The position numbers were made by a program, and so were the translations under genes. The notes under the pieces are model-generated. The model saw nothing but the letters and a program-made list of their open reading frames with translations. It ran no database searches and had not been told where the DNA came from. From DASXSB01 sp036506275 (lineage in GTDB: Bacteria; Methylomirabilota; Methylomirabilia; Rokubacteriales; CSP1-6), in assembly GCA_036506275.1 (NCBI GenBank), contig DASXSB010000101.1:1-24070 (forward strand): a stretch of 24,070 nucleotides of DNA, written 5' to 3'. Position 1 is the first letter of the stretch. Every line of letters starts with the position of its first letter. Positions 14,982 to 21,835 of the stretch are shown here, in pieces.

Positions 14982-15866
14982 GTGGCCGATCTCACGCTGG
15001 CGGCGCTGGCGGCCCAGGTCTTCACCGGCCTCGTGCTCGGCATGATCCTGGTGCTGCTGGCTGTCGGCCTCTCACTGATCTTCGGCCTCATGACCGTGGT
15101 GAACTTCGCGCACGGCTCGCTCTACATGCTGGGCGCGTACTTCGGGTTCTTCCTGCTCGGCCTCACGAAGAACTTCTGGATCTCGCTGGTGGTGGCACCG
15201 TTGCTCGTGGGCGTGTGCGGGCTCGTCATCGAGCGCGTGCTCGTGCGTCCGCTCTATGGCCGCAGCATCGACGACCCGCTCCTCCTCACGTTCGGGCTCT
15301 CGCTCGTCCTCGTGGAGGCGGCGCGCATGATCTGGGGGAAGATCGGCCTCACCCTCGATCCTCCCCCCGCCCTCGCGGGCGCCGTGAACCTCGGCTTCAG
15401 CGCCTTTCCGCTCTATCGTCTCTTCGTGATCGGCGTCACCATCGCCGTGCTCGTCGCGCTCTGGCTCTTCCTCGAGAAAACCGATGTGGGCCTGATCATC
15501 CGGGCGGGGTCGCGGGATCGCCTGATGGTCCGCGCCCTCGGCGTGGACCTCGGCCGCATCTGGCTCCTCGTCTTCGGGATCGGCACCGCGCTCGCGGGGC
15601 TGGCGGGCATCCTCGCCGGTCCGATGCGCGGCGTCTACGCGGAGATGGGCGTCACCATCGTCATCGAATCGTTCGTGGTGGTGGTCGTGGGCGGGATGGG
15701 CAGCCTGCTCGGCGCCATCGTGGCCGGCATCCTCATCGGCGAGGTGGTGAGCCTCACCACGTACTTCATGCCCAAGCTCGCCGAGATCATGGTGTTCGTG
15801 GTGATGGCGGTGGTGCTGCTGGTGCGGCCGAGCGGGCTCTTCGGCGAGGCTGGGCTGATGGAATGA
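14982..15866 (+). CDS. livH: Liv-type ABC transporter permease LivH
   Basis: A 294-residue integral membrane protein with about eight hydrophobic segments, starting at a GTG 7 nt after the substrate-binding gene. Family marks include Leu-Ile-Phe-Gly-Leu-Met-Thr-Val-Val-Asn-Phe-Ala-His-Gly near residues 29-43, the cytoplasmic coupling region Ile-Arg-Ala-Gly-Ser-Arg-Asp-Arg...Leu-Gly-Val-Asp, and Val-Val-Gly-Gly-Met-Gly-Ser-Leu-Leu-Gly-Ala. It pairs with LivM to form the inner-membrane channel of the importer. It overlaps livM by 4 nt (ATGA). Confidence 0.92.
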   Translation: MADLTLAALAAQVFTGLVLGMILVLLAVGLSLIFGLMTVVNFAHGSLYMLGAYFGFFLLGLTKNFWISLVVAPLLVGVCGLVIERVLVRPLYGRSIDDPLLLTFGLSLVLVEAARMIWGKIGLTLDPPPALAGAVNLGFSAFPLYRLFVIGVTIAVLVALWLFLEKTDVGLIIRAGSRDRLMVRALGVDLGRIWLLVFGIGTALAGLAGILAGPMRGVYAEMGVTIVIESFVVVVVGGMGSLLGAIVAGILIGEVVSLTTYFMPKLAEIMVFVVMAVVLLVRPSGLFGEAGLME

Positions 15867-16831
15867 TCGCGCGCGTTCGCGACGGGGTCGCCCGTCATCC
15901 CGTCCTGAGCTTCTTCGTGTTCTTCGCGATCTTTCCCTTTCTCGTACCCTACCAGGCCCTCGCCACGCAGGTGCTGATCTTCGGCCTCTTCGCGCTCGGC
16001 TTCAATCTCCTCTACGGTTTCACGGGGCTGCTCTCGTTCGGTCACGCCGCGTATTACGGCCTCGGCGCCTACGGCACCGGCATCGCGCTCGCCAAGCTGC
16101 GGGTGGGGTCGCTCTGGGGCGGCCTCGCCATCGGCGTGCTGGCGGCGGTCGTGGGCGGTGCGATCATCGGATTCCTCTGCCTGCGCCGCCGCGGGATTTA
16201 CTTCGCGATGCTCACGCTCGCCTTCGCCCAGCTCCTCTATTTCATCGGGTTTCACCTCGCGGACTGGACGGGCGGCGACGACGGCTTGCGCGGCATTCCC
16301 GCCTTGCCGATCTTCGTGCCCGGCGTCGGTGCCGTTCGGCTCCACACGTCGACCGCGTTCTACTATTTCGCCTTCGTGCTGGTCGGCCTCGCGGTGGCGG
16401 CGCTGCGGCGCATCCTCGACTCGCCGTTCGGCGCCGTGCTCCAGGCGATCCGTGAGAACGCCGAGCGCGCCGCCGCCTGCGGCTACAACGTTCGCCGCGT
16501 GCGCTGGCTCGCCTTCGTCTTCTCGGCCGGGTTCACGGGGCTGGCCGGGGCTCTCGACGCCCTCCGCCTGTCGGTGGTGCCGATCGAGTCGCTCTACTGG
16601 ACGACGTCGGGGCAGGCCGTGATCATGACGCTGCTCGGCGGCGCGGGGACGTTCTTCGGACCGTTCGTGGGCGCCGGAATTTTCCTCGTCCTCGAAGAGC
16701 GCCTCAGCGCGATCACGGAGTCGTGGCCGCTCGTGATCGGCGCCGTCTTCATGGTGTTCGTGCTCTTTCTCCCCAAGGGCGTGTGGGGCACACTGCTCGC
16801 GCGCCTTTCCGCGACGCCGGCGGGGAAGTGA
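15863..16831 (+). CDS. livM: Liv-type ABC transporter permease LivM
   Basis: A 322-residue membrane protein. The ATG at 15863 overlaps the livH stop, and the open frame extending further upstream is antisense-like and discarded. Family marks include Gly-Phe-Asn-Leu-Leu-Tyr-Gly-Phe-Thr-Gly-Leu-Leu-Ser-Phe-Gly-His (~46-61), Tyr-Phe-Ala-Met-Leu-Thr-Leu-Ala-Phe, Gly-Asp-Asp-Gly-Leu-Arg-Gly-Ile, the coupling segment Ala-Ile-Arg-Glu-Asn-Ala-Glu-Arg-Ala, and Leu-Leu-Gly-Gly-Ala-Gly-Thr-Phe-Phe-Gly-Pro. It is the last gene of the plus-strand half of the importer. Its stop lies 1 nt from the stop of the converging livF. Confidence 0.92.
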   Translation: MIARVRDGVARHPVLSFFVFFAIFPFLVPYQALATQVLIFGLFALGFNLLYGFTGLLSFGHAAYYGLGAYGTGIALAKLRVGSLWGGLAIGVLAAVVGGAIIGFLCLRRRGIYFAMLTLAFAQLLYFIGFHLADWTGGDDGLRGIPALPIFVPGVGAVRLHTSTAFYYFAFVLVGLAVAALRRILDSPFGAVLQAIRENAERAAACGYNVRRVRWLAFVFSAGFTGLAGALDALRLSVVPIESLYWTTSGQAVIMTLLGGAGTFFGPFVGAGIFLVLEERLSAITESWPLVIGAVFMVFVLFLPKGVWGTLLARLSATPAGK

Positions 16832-16832
16832 G

Positions 16833-17540
16833 TCAGACCCCGAGGAACCGCTGCTGGATGGCGGGCTCGCGGCGGAGGTCCTCCGGCGTGCCGGTGAACT
16901 GGATGCGCCCCTGGTCCATCACGTAGAGACGGTGCGACAGCGTGAGCGCCACCTCCAGCGTCTGCTCCACGAGCAAGATGGCGGTGCCGCCGCGGTTGAT
17001 GGCGGCGAGGATCCCCGTGAGGCTCTGCACGAGAAGGGGCGCCAGGCCCTCGGTGGGCTCGTCCACGAGCATGATGCGCGGCCGCGCCACGAGGCCGCGC
17101 GCGATCGCCAGCATCTGCTGCTCGCCCCCCGAGAGGAGCCGCCCTTTCTGGGTCGCGCGCTCGCGCAGGCGCGGGAAGTAATCGAAGACGGCGTCGATGA
17201 GCCCGGCCCCGTCCGTGACGCGCCCGCCGAGCATCCCGAGTCGCAGATTTTCGAGGACGGTCAGATTCGGTAGGATGCGGCGCTCCTCCGGGACCCAGGC
17301 CACCCCGCGCTGGGCGATGAGGTGGGTCGGCAGCGCGGTGATTTCCTCGCCGCGAAGACGGATGCGCCCGTGCCGGGGCGGGGCGATACCCATGATCGAG
17401 CGCAGCGTCGTCGTCTTCCCGGCGCCGTTGCGGCCGATGAGCGTGACGACCTCGCCGTCGCGCAGCTCCAGCGACACGCCCTGAAGGATGTGGGCCTCGC
17501 CGTAGTAGGTGTGAATGTCCTCGACCGCGAGCGGCGTCAC
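16833..17540 (-). CDS. livF: Liv-type ABC transporter ATPase LivF
   Basis: A 235-residue ABC ATPase with Walker A Gly-Arg-Asn-Gly-Ala-Gly-Lys-Thr-Thr (~37-45), signature Leu-Ser-Gly-Gly-Glu-Gln-Gln-Met, Walker B Ile-Met-Leu-Val-Asp-Glu-Pro-Thr-Glu-Gly-Leu, and the LivF-typical Arg-Gly-Val-Ala-Trp-Val-Pro-Glu-Glu-Arg-Arg-Ile. The GTG start overlaps the livG stop (GTGA), so translation is probably coupled. It powers import through LivHM together with LivG. It is encoded on the strand opposite livH and livM and ends tail to tail with livM. Confidence 0.92.
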   Translation of the reverse strand: MTPLAVEDIHTYYGEAHILQGVSLELRDGEVVTLIGRNGAGKTTTLRSIMGIAPPRHGRIRLRGEEITALPTHLIAQRGVAWVPEERRILPNLTVLENLRLGMLGGRVTDGAGLIDAVFDYFPRLRERATQKGRLLSGGEQQMLAIARGLVARPRIMLVDEPTEGLAPLLVQSLTGILAAINRGGTAILLVEQTLEVALTLSHRLYVMDQGRIQFTGTPEDLRREPAIQQRFLGV

Positions 17541-18346
17541 CTCGCGCCCACGCCACCGCCCGCGCGCCCGGCGGCGTCGCCGGCGCCCAGATACGTCTGC
17601 TGGACCTGCGTGTTGGCGCGGATCTCGTCCGGCGTGCCTTCCGCGAGCACCTGGCCCTGGTGGAGCACGGTGATGCGATCGGAGATGTTCATGACGAGCT
17701 TCATCTTGTGCTCGACGAGCACGATCGTGCGCGTGGTCGCCAGCTCGCGGATGAGCGCCATCGTCTCGTCCGTCTCCTCCGGGCTCATGCCGGCGGTGGG
17801 CTCGTCGAGCAACAGCAGCGCGGGATCGCCGGCGAGCGCGATGCCGATCTCGAGATGCCGCTTCTCGCCGTGAGAGAGATGCGCCGCCAGCAGTCCTGCT
17901 TTGCCGGCGAGGCCGACGGTGTCGAGAAGGGCGAGCGCGCGGGCGCGGACGTCGGGGAGCCCGTCCGCGCGCGCCCAGAAGTTGTACGCGCGCACGGGCC
18001 CCTGCGCCGCCACCCGCACGTTCTCGAGGACGGTAAGGTGTGGAAAGACGTTGGTGATCTGGTAGGACTTCGCGATGCCGAGGCGGCAGATGTCGTGCTG
18101 GGGGAGATCCGTGATGTCGCGCCCGCGAAAGCGGATGCGCCCGGAAGTGGGAGCGAGCTCACCCGCCACCAGCCGGAAGAGCGTGGTTTTTCCCGCGCCG
18201 TTGGGGCCGATGATCGACCGCAGCTCGCCCTCGCGCACGGTCACCGACGCGCGGTTCACGGCGAGGAGGCTCCCGAACGCGCACGTGAGGTCGACGGTCT
18301 CGAGGAGGACCGCGGGCGGCATCCCACCGTCGGTCCGGCGAATCAC
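17537..18346 (-). CDS. livG: Liv-type ABC transporter ATPase LivG
   Basis: A 269-residue ABC ATPase from the GTG (an ATG at 18322 would give 261). Walker A is Gly-Pro-Asn-Gly-Ala-Gly-Lys-Thr-Thr, the signature is Leu-Ser-His-Gly-Glu-Lys-Arg-His-Leu-Glu (the LivG form with His in place of the usual Gly), and Walker B is Leu-Leu-Leu-Leu-Asp-Glu-Pro-Thr-Ala-Gly-Met. LivG marks include Ile-Ala-Lys-Ser-Tyr-Gln-Ile-Thr-Asn-Val-Phe and Val-Leu-Val-Glu-His-Lys-Met. The GTG overlaps the stop of an upstream truncated substrate-binding gene, so either start is possible. The ATG has GGTGGG just upstream. The C-terminus carries a short Gly/Ala/Arg extension. Confidence 0.91.
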   Translation of the reverse strand: MIRRTDGGMPPAVLLETVDLTCAFGSLLAVNRASVTVREGELRSIIGPNGAGKTTLFRLVAGELAPTSGRIRFRGRDITDLPQHDICRLGIAKSYQITNVFPHLTVLENVRVAAQGPVRAYNFWARADGLPDVRARALALLDTVGLAGKAGLLAAHLSHGEKRHLEIGIALAGDPALLLLDEPTAGMSPEETDETMALIRELATTRTIVLVEHKMKLVMNISDRITVLHQGQVLAEGTPDEIRANTQVQQTYLGAGDAAGRAGGGVGAR

Positions 18347-18645
18347 TCAACCACCTGATCCGCCCGCAGCAGGAGCGACGGCGGGATCGCGAGGCCGAGC
18401 GCCTTGGCGGTTTTGAGGTTGATCACCAGCTCGAATTTCGTCGGCTGCTCGATCGGAAGGTCCCCCGGCTTCGCGCCTTTCAGGATCTTGTCGACGAACA
18501 CGGCCGCCCGCTGCCAACTGCCCACGATGTTCGGCCCATAGTCCATGAGACCACCCACACGGGCGAATCCCGTCTCGCCCGATATCGTGGGCAAGCGATT
18601 TCGGAGCGCGAGTTCGGCGATTTTCGTCCCGCGGACAGTGAACAT
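18343..18645 (-). pseudogene. 5'-truncated PF04392-type ABC substrate-binding protein
   Basis: About 100 codons encode only the C-terminal third of an ABC substrate-binding protein of the PF04392 (ABC_sub_bind) kind, normally a little over 300 residues. Diagnostic parts are Gly-Leu-Met-Asp-Tyr-Gly-Pro-Asn, Val-Asp-Lys-Ile-Leu-Lys-Gly-Ala-Lys-Pro-Gly-Asp-Leu-Pro-Ile-Glu-Gln-Pro, and the end Ser-Leu-Leu-Leu-Arg-Ala-Asp-Gln-Val-Val-Glu. The last ~60 residues are clearly paralogous to the gene at the right edge of the window. Nothing upstream restores the signal peptide or first lobe. The apparent ATG at 18645 falls inside a predicted -10 box, so it may never be translated from its start. The remnant's frame is intact and its stop overlaps the livG start by 4 nt, so it now serves as a leader or coupling sequence for livGF. 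Confidence 0.75.
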
Positions 18646-18670
18646 GGCACGCGCGGGACGCCGGAGTCAA
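18641..18670 (-). promoter_or_regulatory. Predicted leftward promoter for livG-livF
   Basis: On the minus strand: TTGACT (18670-18665), 18 bp, CATGTT (18646-18641). The -35 box is good and the -10 box weak. The start of transcription would be near 18634. The -35 box coincides with the left arm of the inverted repeat at 18666-18715. Confidence 0.4.
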
Positions 18671-18715
18671 ACGACCCCGCCAAGTGCTCGGTCGTCTCAG
18701 GCGGGGCAGTTTGAC
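18666..18715. repeat. 50-bp inverted repeat between divergent transcription units
   Basis: The arms are GTCAAAC-ga-CCCCGCC (18666-18681) and GGCGGGG-ca-GTTTGAC (18700-18715), 16 nt each with two central mismatches, around an 18-nt loop. Each outer end contains an outward-facing TTGAC, one per direction, so the repeat looks like a symmetric divergent promoter/operator. It could instead be a terminator-like hairpin or a small mobile-element remnant. Confidence 0.6.
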
Positions 18716-18740
18716 GCAAGGACGAACTTTTCGGAATCTT
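18711..18740 (+). promoter_or_regulatory. Predicted rightward promoter for the acyl-CoA dehydrogenase-like gene
   Basis: TTGACG (18711-18716), 18 bp, AATCTT (18735-18740). The -10 box is poor. An alternative extended -10, TGGTATGGT near 18806-18814, has no -35 box. The start of transcription would be near 18747, about 95 nt before the GTG. Confidence 0.33.
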
Positions 18741-18840
18741 GGTCCTGAGGCCCGGCCTGCGACGGTCGCGCCCGTCGCCGCGAGGCCGTGCTGACGTCCG
18801 CGCTGTGGTATGGTGCGGCAATTTCCGAGCTGGAGGAGCC

Positions 18841-20019
18841 GTGATCTTTCCGCTACCGCCGCTCTCGGACGCGCAGCGCGAGATCGTCGAGCGCGCGGCC
18901 GTGCTCGCGCATGAGCGCTTCGCCGCCCGCGCCGCCCGCTACGACGCGGAGGCGTCGTTTCCGTACGAGAACTACGTCGACCTCCACGCGAGCGGGCTCC
19001 TCGCCCTCACCGTCCCCAGAGCCTACGGCGGCGTCGGCGCCGACTCCGTCACCTACGTCCACGCGCTACGGGAGATCGCGAAGGCGTGCTCGGCGACGGG
19101 CCTCACGTTCAACATGCACTCCACCGTCACGTCGTTCATCGGCGCTCTCGGCACCGAGGCGCAGAAGCAGCGCTACTTCGGCGAGATCGTGGGCCGGGGC
19201 GCGCGGATCGCTTCCATCACGAGCGAGCCGGAGCAGAGCTTCCGCGACCGCTTCGTCCTCAACACCGTCTTCCGCCCCGTGGACAACGGCTACCACGTGA
19301 CCGGCGTGAAGCAGTTCTGCTCGCTGGGCGACGCCGCCGACTATTACTTCGTGACCGGCATCGTCGAGGGCGAGACGCGCGCCGTCACCGGCGCCATCTC
19401 CGCCCTCGTGCCGAGCGCGGATGCCGGCGTCAAGGTCGAAGGCTTGTGGAACGCCACCGGCATGCGCGGCACCATCAGCCACACCATTCGCTACGACTCC
19501 TTCGTGGCGCCCGACGCCGTCATCGGCCGGCCGGGGGAGCTGCTCACCATCGATCTCTCCGGCTTCGCCATCGGCTACGCCGCCGTGTACCTCGGCATCG
19601 GCGAGGCCGCGTTCGAGTTCATGGTCGAGTACGCGAAGACGCGCACGCAGAAGCCCGATCCCACGCCGCTGAGCCATCATCCGCTCGTGCAGCGCACGAT
19701 CGCCGAGATCGGCACGGCAATCCGCGCCGCTCGCCTGCTCGTCCACGACGCCGCCCGCCTCCGCGATAGCGGCGACAAGGCGGCCACCATGCTCGCCGTG
19801 AACCAGGCGAAGGCCTACGCGGCGGACGTCGGGGTACGGGCGACGGAGCAGGCGCTCCGGCTCGCCGGTGGACGCGGGATCCTGAAGGACCTTCCGCTGG
19901 AGCGATGGCACCGCGACGCCCTCGCCGGCCCCGTGATGCCGCCGTCGAACGACCGTTGTCTCGAAACCGCGGGCAAGCTGATCTGTGGCCTGCGCGCGGC
20001 GACGCTCGAGTTCCAGTAA
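18841..20019 (+). CDS. Acyl-CoA dehydrogenase family protein lacking the usual C-terminal catalytic Glu motif
   Basis: A 392-residue protein. The GTG at 18841 has GGAGGAG at 18832-18838, which fixes the start. The acyl-CoA dehydrogenase fold is clear: Val-Pro-Arg-Ala-Tyr-Gly-Gly-Val-Gly-Ala (58-67), a flavin/substrate segment Ala-Ser-Ile-Thr-Ser-Glu-Pro (124-130), Gly-Val-Lys-Gln-Phe-Cys-Ser (155-161), Gly-Met-Arg-Gly-Thr (207-211), and the C-terminal Leu-Ala-Gly-Gly-Arg-Gly...Leu-Glu-Arg-Trp-His-Arg-Asp-Ala (341-360). Where many members have Tyr-Glu-Gly-Thr with the catalytic Glu, this one has Met-Pro-Pro-Ser-Asn-Asp (366-371). It may use a Glu elsewhere, as isovaleryl-CoA dehydrogenase does, or catalyse a flavin monooxygenase-like reaction. 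No fatty-acid operon partners are nearby. Confidence 0.83.
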   Translation: MIFPLPPLSDAQREIVERAAVLAHERFAARAARYDAEASFPYENYVDLHASGLLALTVPRAYGGVGADSVTYVHALREIAKACSATGLTFNMHSTVTSFIGALGTEAQKQRYFGEIVGRGARIASITSEPEQSFRDRFVLNTVFRPVDNGYHVTGVKQFCSLGDAADYYFVTGIVEGETRAVTGAISALVPSADAGVKVEGLWNATGMRGTISHTIRYDSFVAPDAVIGRPGELLTIDLSGFAIGYAAVYLGIGEAAFEFMVEYAKTRTQKPDPTPLSHHPLVQRTIAEIGTAIRAARLLVHDAARLRDSGDKAATMLAVNQAKAYAADVGVRATEQALRLAGGRGILKDLPLERWHRDALAGPVMPPSNDRCLETAGKLICGLRAATLEFQ

Positions 20020-20101
20020 CGTCGCCGCCGGGCGCACCGCCGGCGCGCTCCGCCTCCGGCACGCTCCGGCACGCCGGCTCTGGCACGCGGCGTGACGAGG
20101 C
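20020..20101. repeat. GC-rich repeats between convergent genes
   Basis: The gap between the convergent acyl-CoA dehydrogenase-like and DoxX genes contains tandem CTCCGGCACG units (two full and one partial, ~20045-20085) and GC-rich self-complementary stretches (GCCGCCGGGCG/CGCCGGCGCG). It may act as a bidirectional transcription end, but there is no T-run for a classical terminator. Confidence 0.35.
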
Positions 20102-20626
20102 TCACCACCCGGAGCGCCGCACCTCGGCGCGAGGGCGGAGCGATGGACCGACGGGGGGAGAGGTCGTGACCGAGCGTGGCCTGAGCGCCGCGTCCACGCT
20201 GGCGGGACCGGCGCCGTTGCCGGCGAGGAACAGGAACACCGCGGCATAGAGCAACGGAAGCTCGCCGCCGTTCTGGAGAGGCCAGCCGCCGCGCGGGAAG
20301 TGAGCCAGGAAGAACGCGATGACCATCTCGCCGGCGAGCACGAAGGCGACCGGCCGCGTCAGGAATCCCACCAGCAGCAGGAAGCCGCCGACGAGCTCCA
20401 GCATGCCGGCGCCCATGAGCGATGCGAGCGGCGCCGTGGCGCCGGGCTGGCCACGCACGCCGCCCAGCAGCCCGAAAGTCTTTTGCAGGCCGTGTTGCAA
20501 GAAGAGCAGGGCGACGGCGATGCGGAAGATGGCGTGGCTGGCGCGCGCGAACACCGAGAGCGCGCTTCTCCATCGTGCCGTTCGCGCCGCAACGGGAGGC
20601 AGACTACTGTACGCGCGCTTGGCCAT
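20102..20626 (-). CDS. DoxX family membrane protein
   Basis: A 174-residue protein; the ATG has GAGGA about 8 nt upstream. Four hydrophobic segments lie between residues ~30 and 145. The DoxX pattern is clear: Phe-Arg-Ile-Ala-Val-Ala-Leu-Leu-Phe-Leu-Gln-His-Gly-Leu-Gln-Lys, Met-Leu-Glu-Leu-Val-Gly-Gly-Phe-Leu-Leu-Leu-Val-Gly-Phe-Leu-Thr-Arg-Pro, and Ala-Glu-Met-Val-Ile-Ala-Phe-Phe. DoxX proteins are small inner-membrane proteins linked to redox or thiosulfate metabolism in some organisms, and the exact role is usually unknown. The C-terminal ~30 residues are polar and Arg/Pro-rich. It stands alone, divergent from the PH-domain gene. Confidence 0.85.
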   Translation of the reverse strand: MAKRAYSSLPPVAARTARWRSALSVFARASHAIFRIAVALLFLQHGLQKTFGLLGGVRGQPGATAPLASLMGAGMLELVGGFLLLVGFLTRPVAFVLAGEMVIAFFLAHFPRGGWPLQNGGELPLLYAAVFLFLAGNGAGPASVDAALRPRSVTTSPPVGPSLRPRAEVRRSGW

Positions 20627-20859
20627 GATTCATTCCTCGGCGGTGGACTCGGTGTGGCGTGGCGGCGCCGAGGAAGGAAGGCATCCGCGCGTGGTCAATC
20701 CCACGAGCCTGGGCGCCCTTGATCCACCTCAGCGCCGCGGCCGCCGTCGTCCGCGACATCGACAGCGACGCTCACGCCGACCGGTTGCCAATGCAGCCTG
20801 GATGCCAGCACGCTCCGCGAGAGGGGCCCGCGCGGGCGGCCGGCGGTCCGCGGCGTTGT

Positions 20860-20889
20860 TTGACTCGCGCGCCCTCCTTGCCGTACCGT
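20860..20889 (+). promoter_or_regulatory. Promoter directly abutting the PH-domain gene (leaderless?)
   Basis: TTGACT (20860-20865), 18 bp, TACCGT (20884-20889). The ATG at 20896 lies 7 nt after the -10 box, at the expected transcription start, so the mRNA may be leaderless. There is no Shine-Dalgarno sequence before this ATG, which agrees. Confidence 0.4.
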
Positions 20890-20895
20890 CCGAGC

Positions 20896-21378
20896 ATGGC
20901 CGAGCCGGCGCCGACTCTCGCGATGCGGGCGTCGTGGAAGAGCTTTCTCGGAGCGTTTGCCCTCTCCGGCTGTCTCACCTTGATCTGCGTCGCGGCCGCG
21001 GTGGTCGAGCGGTCGTGGACGATCGTTTTGCTCGGGCTCGTCCCGCCTCTCGTCGCCGTTCTCGTGGCGGCGATCCGCGTCTACGGCACGGAATACCGGC
21101 TCTACGATCCCTTCCTCGAGGTCGAGAGCGGCATCCTGTCCCGGCGGGTCGATCAGATCCAGCTCTTCCGTGTGCGTGATCTCGCCTTCCATCAATCGAT
21201 TCTCAACCGCTTCATGGACGTGGGGACGGTGTCGCTCTCGTCCACCGACGAGTCGCTCCCGCGCCTCGAGATGAGAGGCATTCCGGGGCCGCGTGCGGTC
21301 TACCGCCAGTTGCAGGACGCGGTGTCGAGATCGCGCGCGACCCAGCGCACGATGATCGTGGAGAGCGACCGCCCTTAG
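20896..21378 (+). CDS. Bacterial PH-domain (YdbS/DUF304-like) membrane protein
   Basis: A 160-residue protein. Two hydrophobic segments (~17-35 and ~43-61) are followed by a bacterial pleckstrin-homology-type domain: Tyr-Arg-Leu-Tyr-Asp-Pro-Phe-Leu-Glu-Val-Glu-Ser-Gly-Ile-Leu-Ser-Arg-Arg, Val-Asp-Gln-Ile-Gln-Leu-Phe-Arg-Val-Arg-Asp-Leu, and Val-Gly-Thr-Val-Ser-Leu-Ser-Ser-Thr-Asp. Such proteins sit in the inner membrane and their function is mostly unknown. The ATG at 20896 is chosen because the first membrane segment follows directly and a promoter ends just upstream; the longer frame from 20659 is Arg/Ala/Pro-rich and not protein-like. Confidence 0.8.
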   Translation: MAEPAPTLAMRASWKSFLGAFALSGCLTLICVAAAVVERSWTIVLLGLVPPLVAVLVAAIRVYGTEYRLYDPFLEVESGILSRRVDQIQLFRVRDLAFHQSILNRFMDVGTVSLSSTDESLPRLEMRGIPGPRAVYRQLQDAVSRSRATQRTMIVESDRP

Positions 21379-21435
21379 CGCGCGCTCGCGCGTGACGTAA
21401 CGCGCGTGTCGTGATTTCCGTCGCGCGATCTTCTG

Positions 21436-21464
21436 TTGACACGTCGAGATCTCTTGACGAAGAT
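21436..21464 (+). promoter_or_regulatory. Promoter abutting the ArsR-type gene (leaderless?)
   Basis: TTGACA (21436-21441), 17 bp, GAAGAT (21459-21464). The ATG at 21472 is 8 nt after the -10 box. The longer frame that begins with the TTG of the -35 box itself is therefore not the start. Confidence 0.4.
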
Positions 21465-21471
21465 CGGCGGC

Positions 21472-21789
21472 ATGACGCCGGCGGCCCCGGACGTCGAGAT
21501 GACGGTAAAACTTTTCCGGGCGCTGGGCGACGAGACGCGCTTGCGCCTCATCGCGCAGCTTCGCGGCGGCGAACAGCGCGTGGGTGACCTCACCGACGAG
21601 CTGCACGCGAGCCAACCACGGCTCTCCTTCCACCTGAAGACGCTGAAAGACGCCGGCCTCGTCACCGACCGCCGCCAAGGGCGCTGGGTCTACTACGCGC
21701 TGAATCCCGCCGCCTTCGCGATGCTCGAGCGCCTCGGCGCCGAGTTGAAGCCGATGCGCAGCCGCTCCGCCCACGTCCCCGCCGAGTGA
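21472..21789 (+). CDS. ArsR-type winged-helix regulator
   Basis: A 105-residue protein from the ATG at 21472. The ArsR/SmtB fold is plain: Leu-Phe-Arg-Ala-Leu-Gly-Asp-Glu-Thr-Arg-Leu-Arg-Leu-Ile near residues 13-26, the recognition region Ala-Ser-Gln-Pro-Arg-Leu-Ser-Phe-His-Leu-Lys-Thr-Leu-Lys-Asp-Ala-Gly-Leu-Val, and the wing Asp-Arg-Arg-Gln-Gly-Arg-Trp-Val-Tyr-Tyr-Ala-Leu. The usual Cys-Val-Cys metal site of ArsR itself is absent, so the effector is unlikely to be arsenite bound there. No efflux or methyltransferase gene follows, so the target is unknown. The upstream ORF extension overlaps the promoter and lacks family similarity. Confidence 0.86.
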   Translation: MTPAAPDVEMTVKLFRALGDETRLRLIAQLRGGEQRVGDLTDELHASQPRLSFHLKTLKDAGLVTDRRQGRWVYYALNPAAFAMLERLGAELKPMRSRSAHVPAE

Positions 21790-21793
21790 TTCG

Positions 21794-21835
21794 TGCACAT
21801 GCATCGACTTGCACATGCATCAAGCGGCCTTGATG
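21794..21835. repeat. Direct repeat TGCACATGCATC (x2) and hairpin after the ArsR-type gene
   Basis: TGCACATGCATC occurs at 21794-21805 and 21810-21821, a 16-bp period. A perfect 7-bp hairpin, CATCAAG-cggc-CTTGATG (21818-21835), overlaps the second copy and is followed by AAAAA rather than a T-run. It may be an operator or part of the 3' end of the arsR-type transcript. Confidence 0.5.

Noticed and set aside
15215..15862. N-terminal extension of livM
   Set aside because: It overlaps livH in another frame with skewed composition. The ATG at 15863 gives the normal family length and ATGA overlap.
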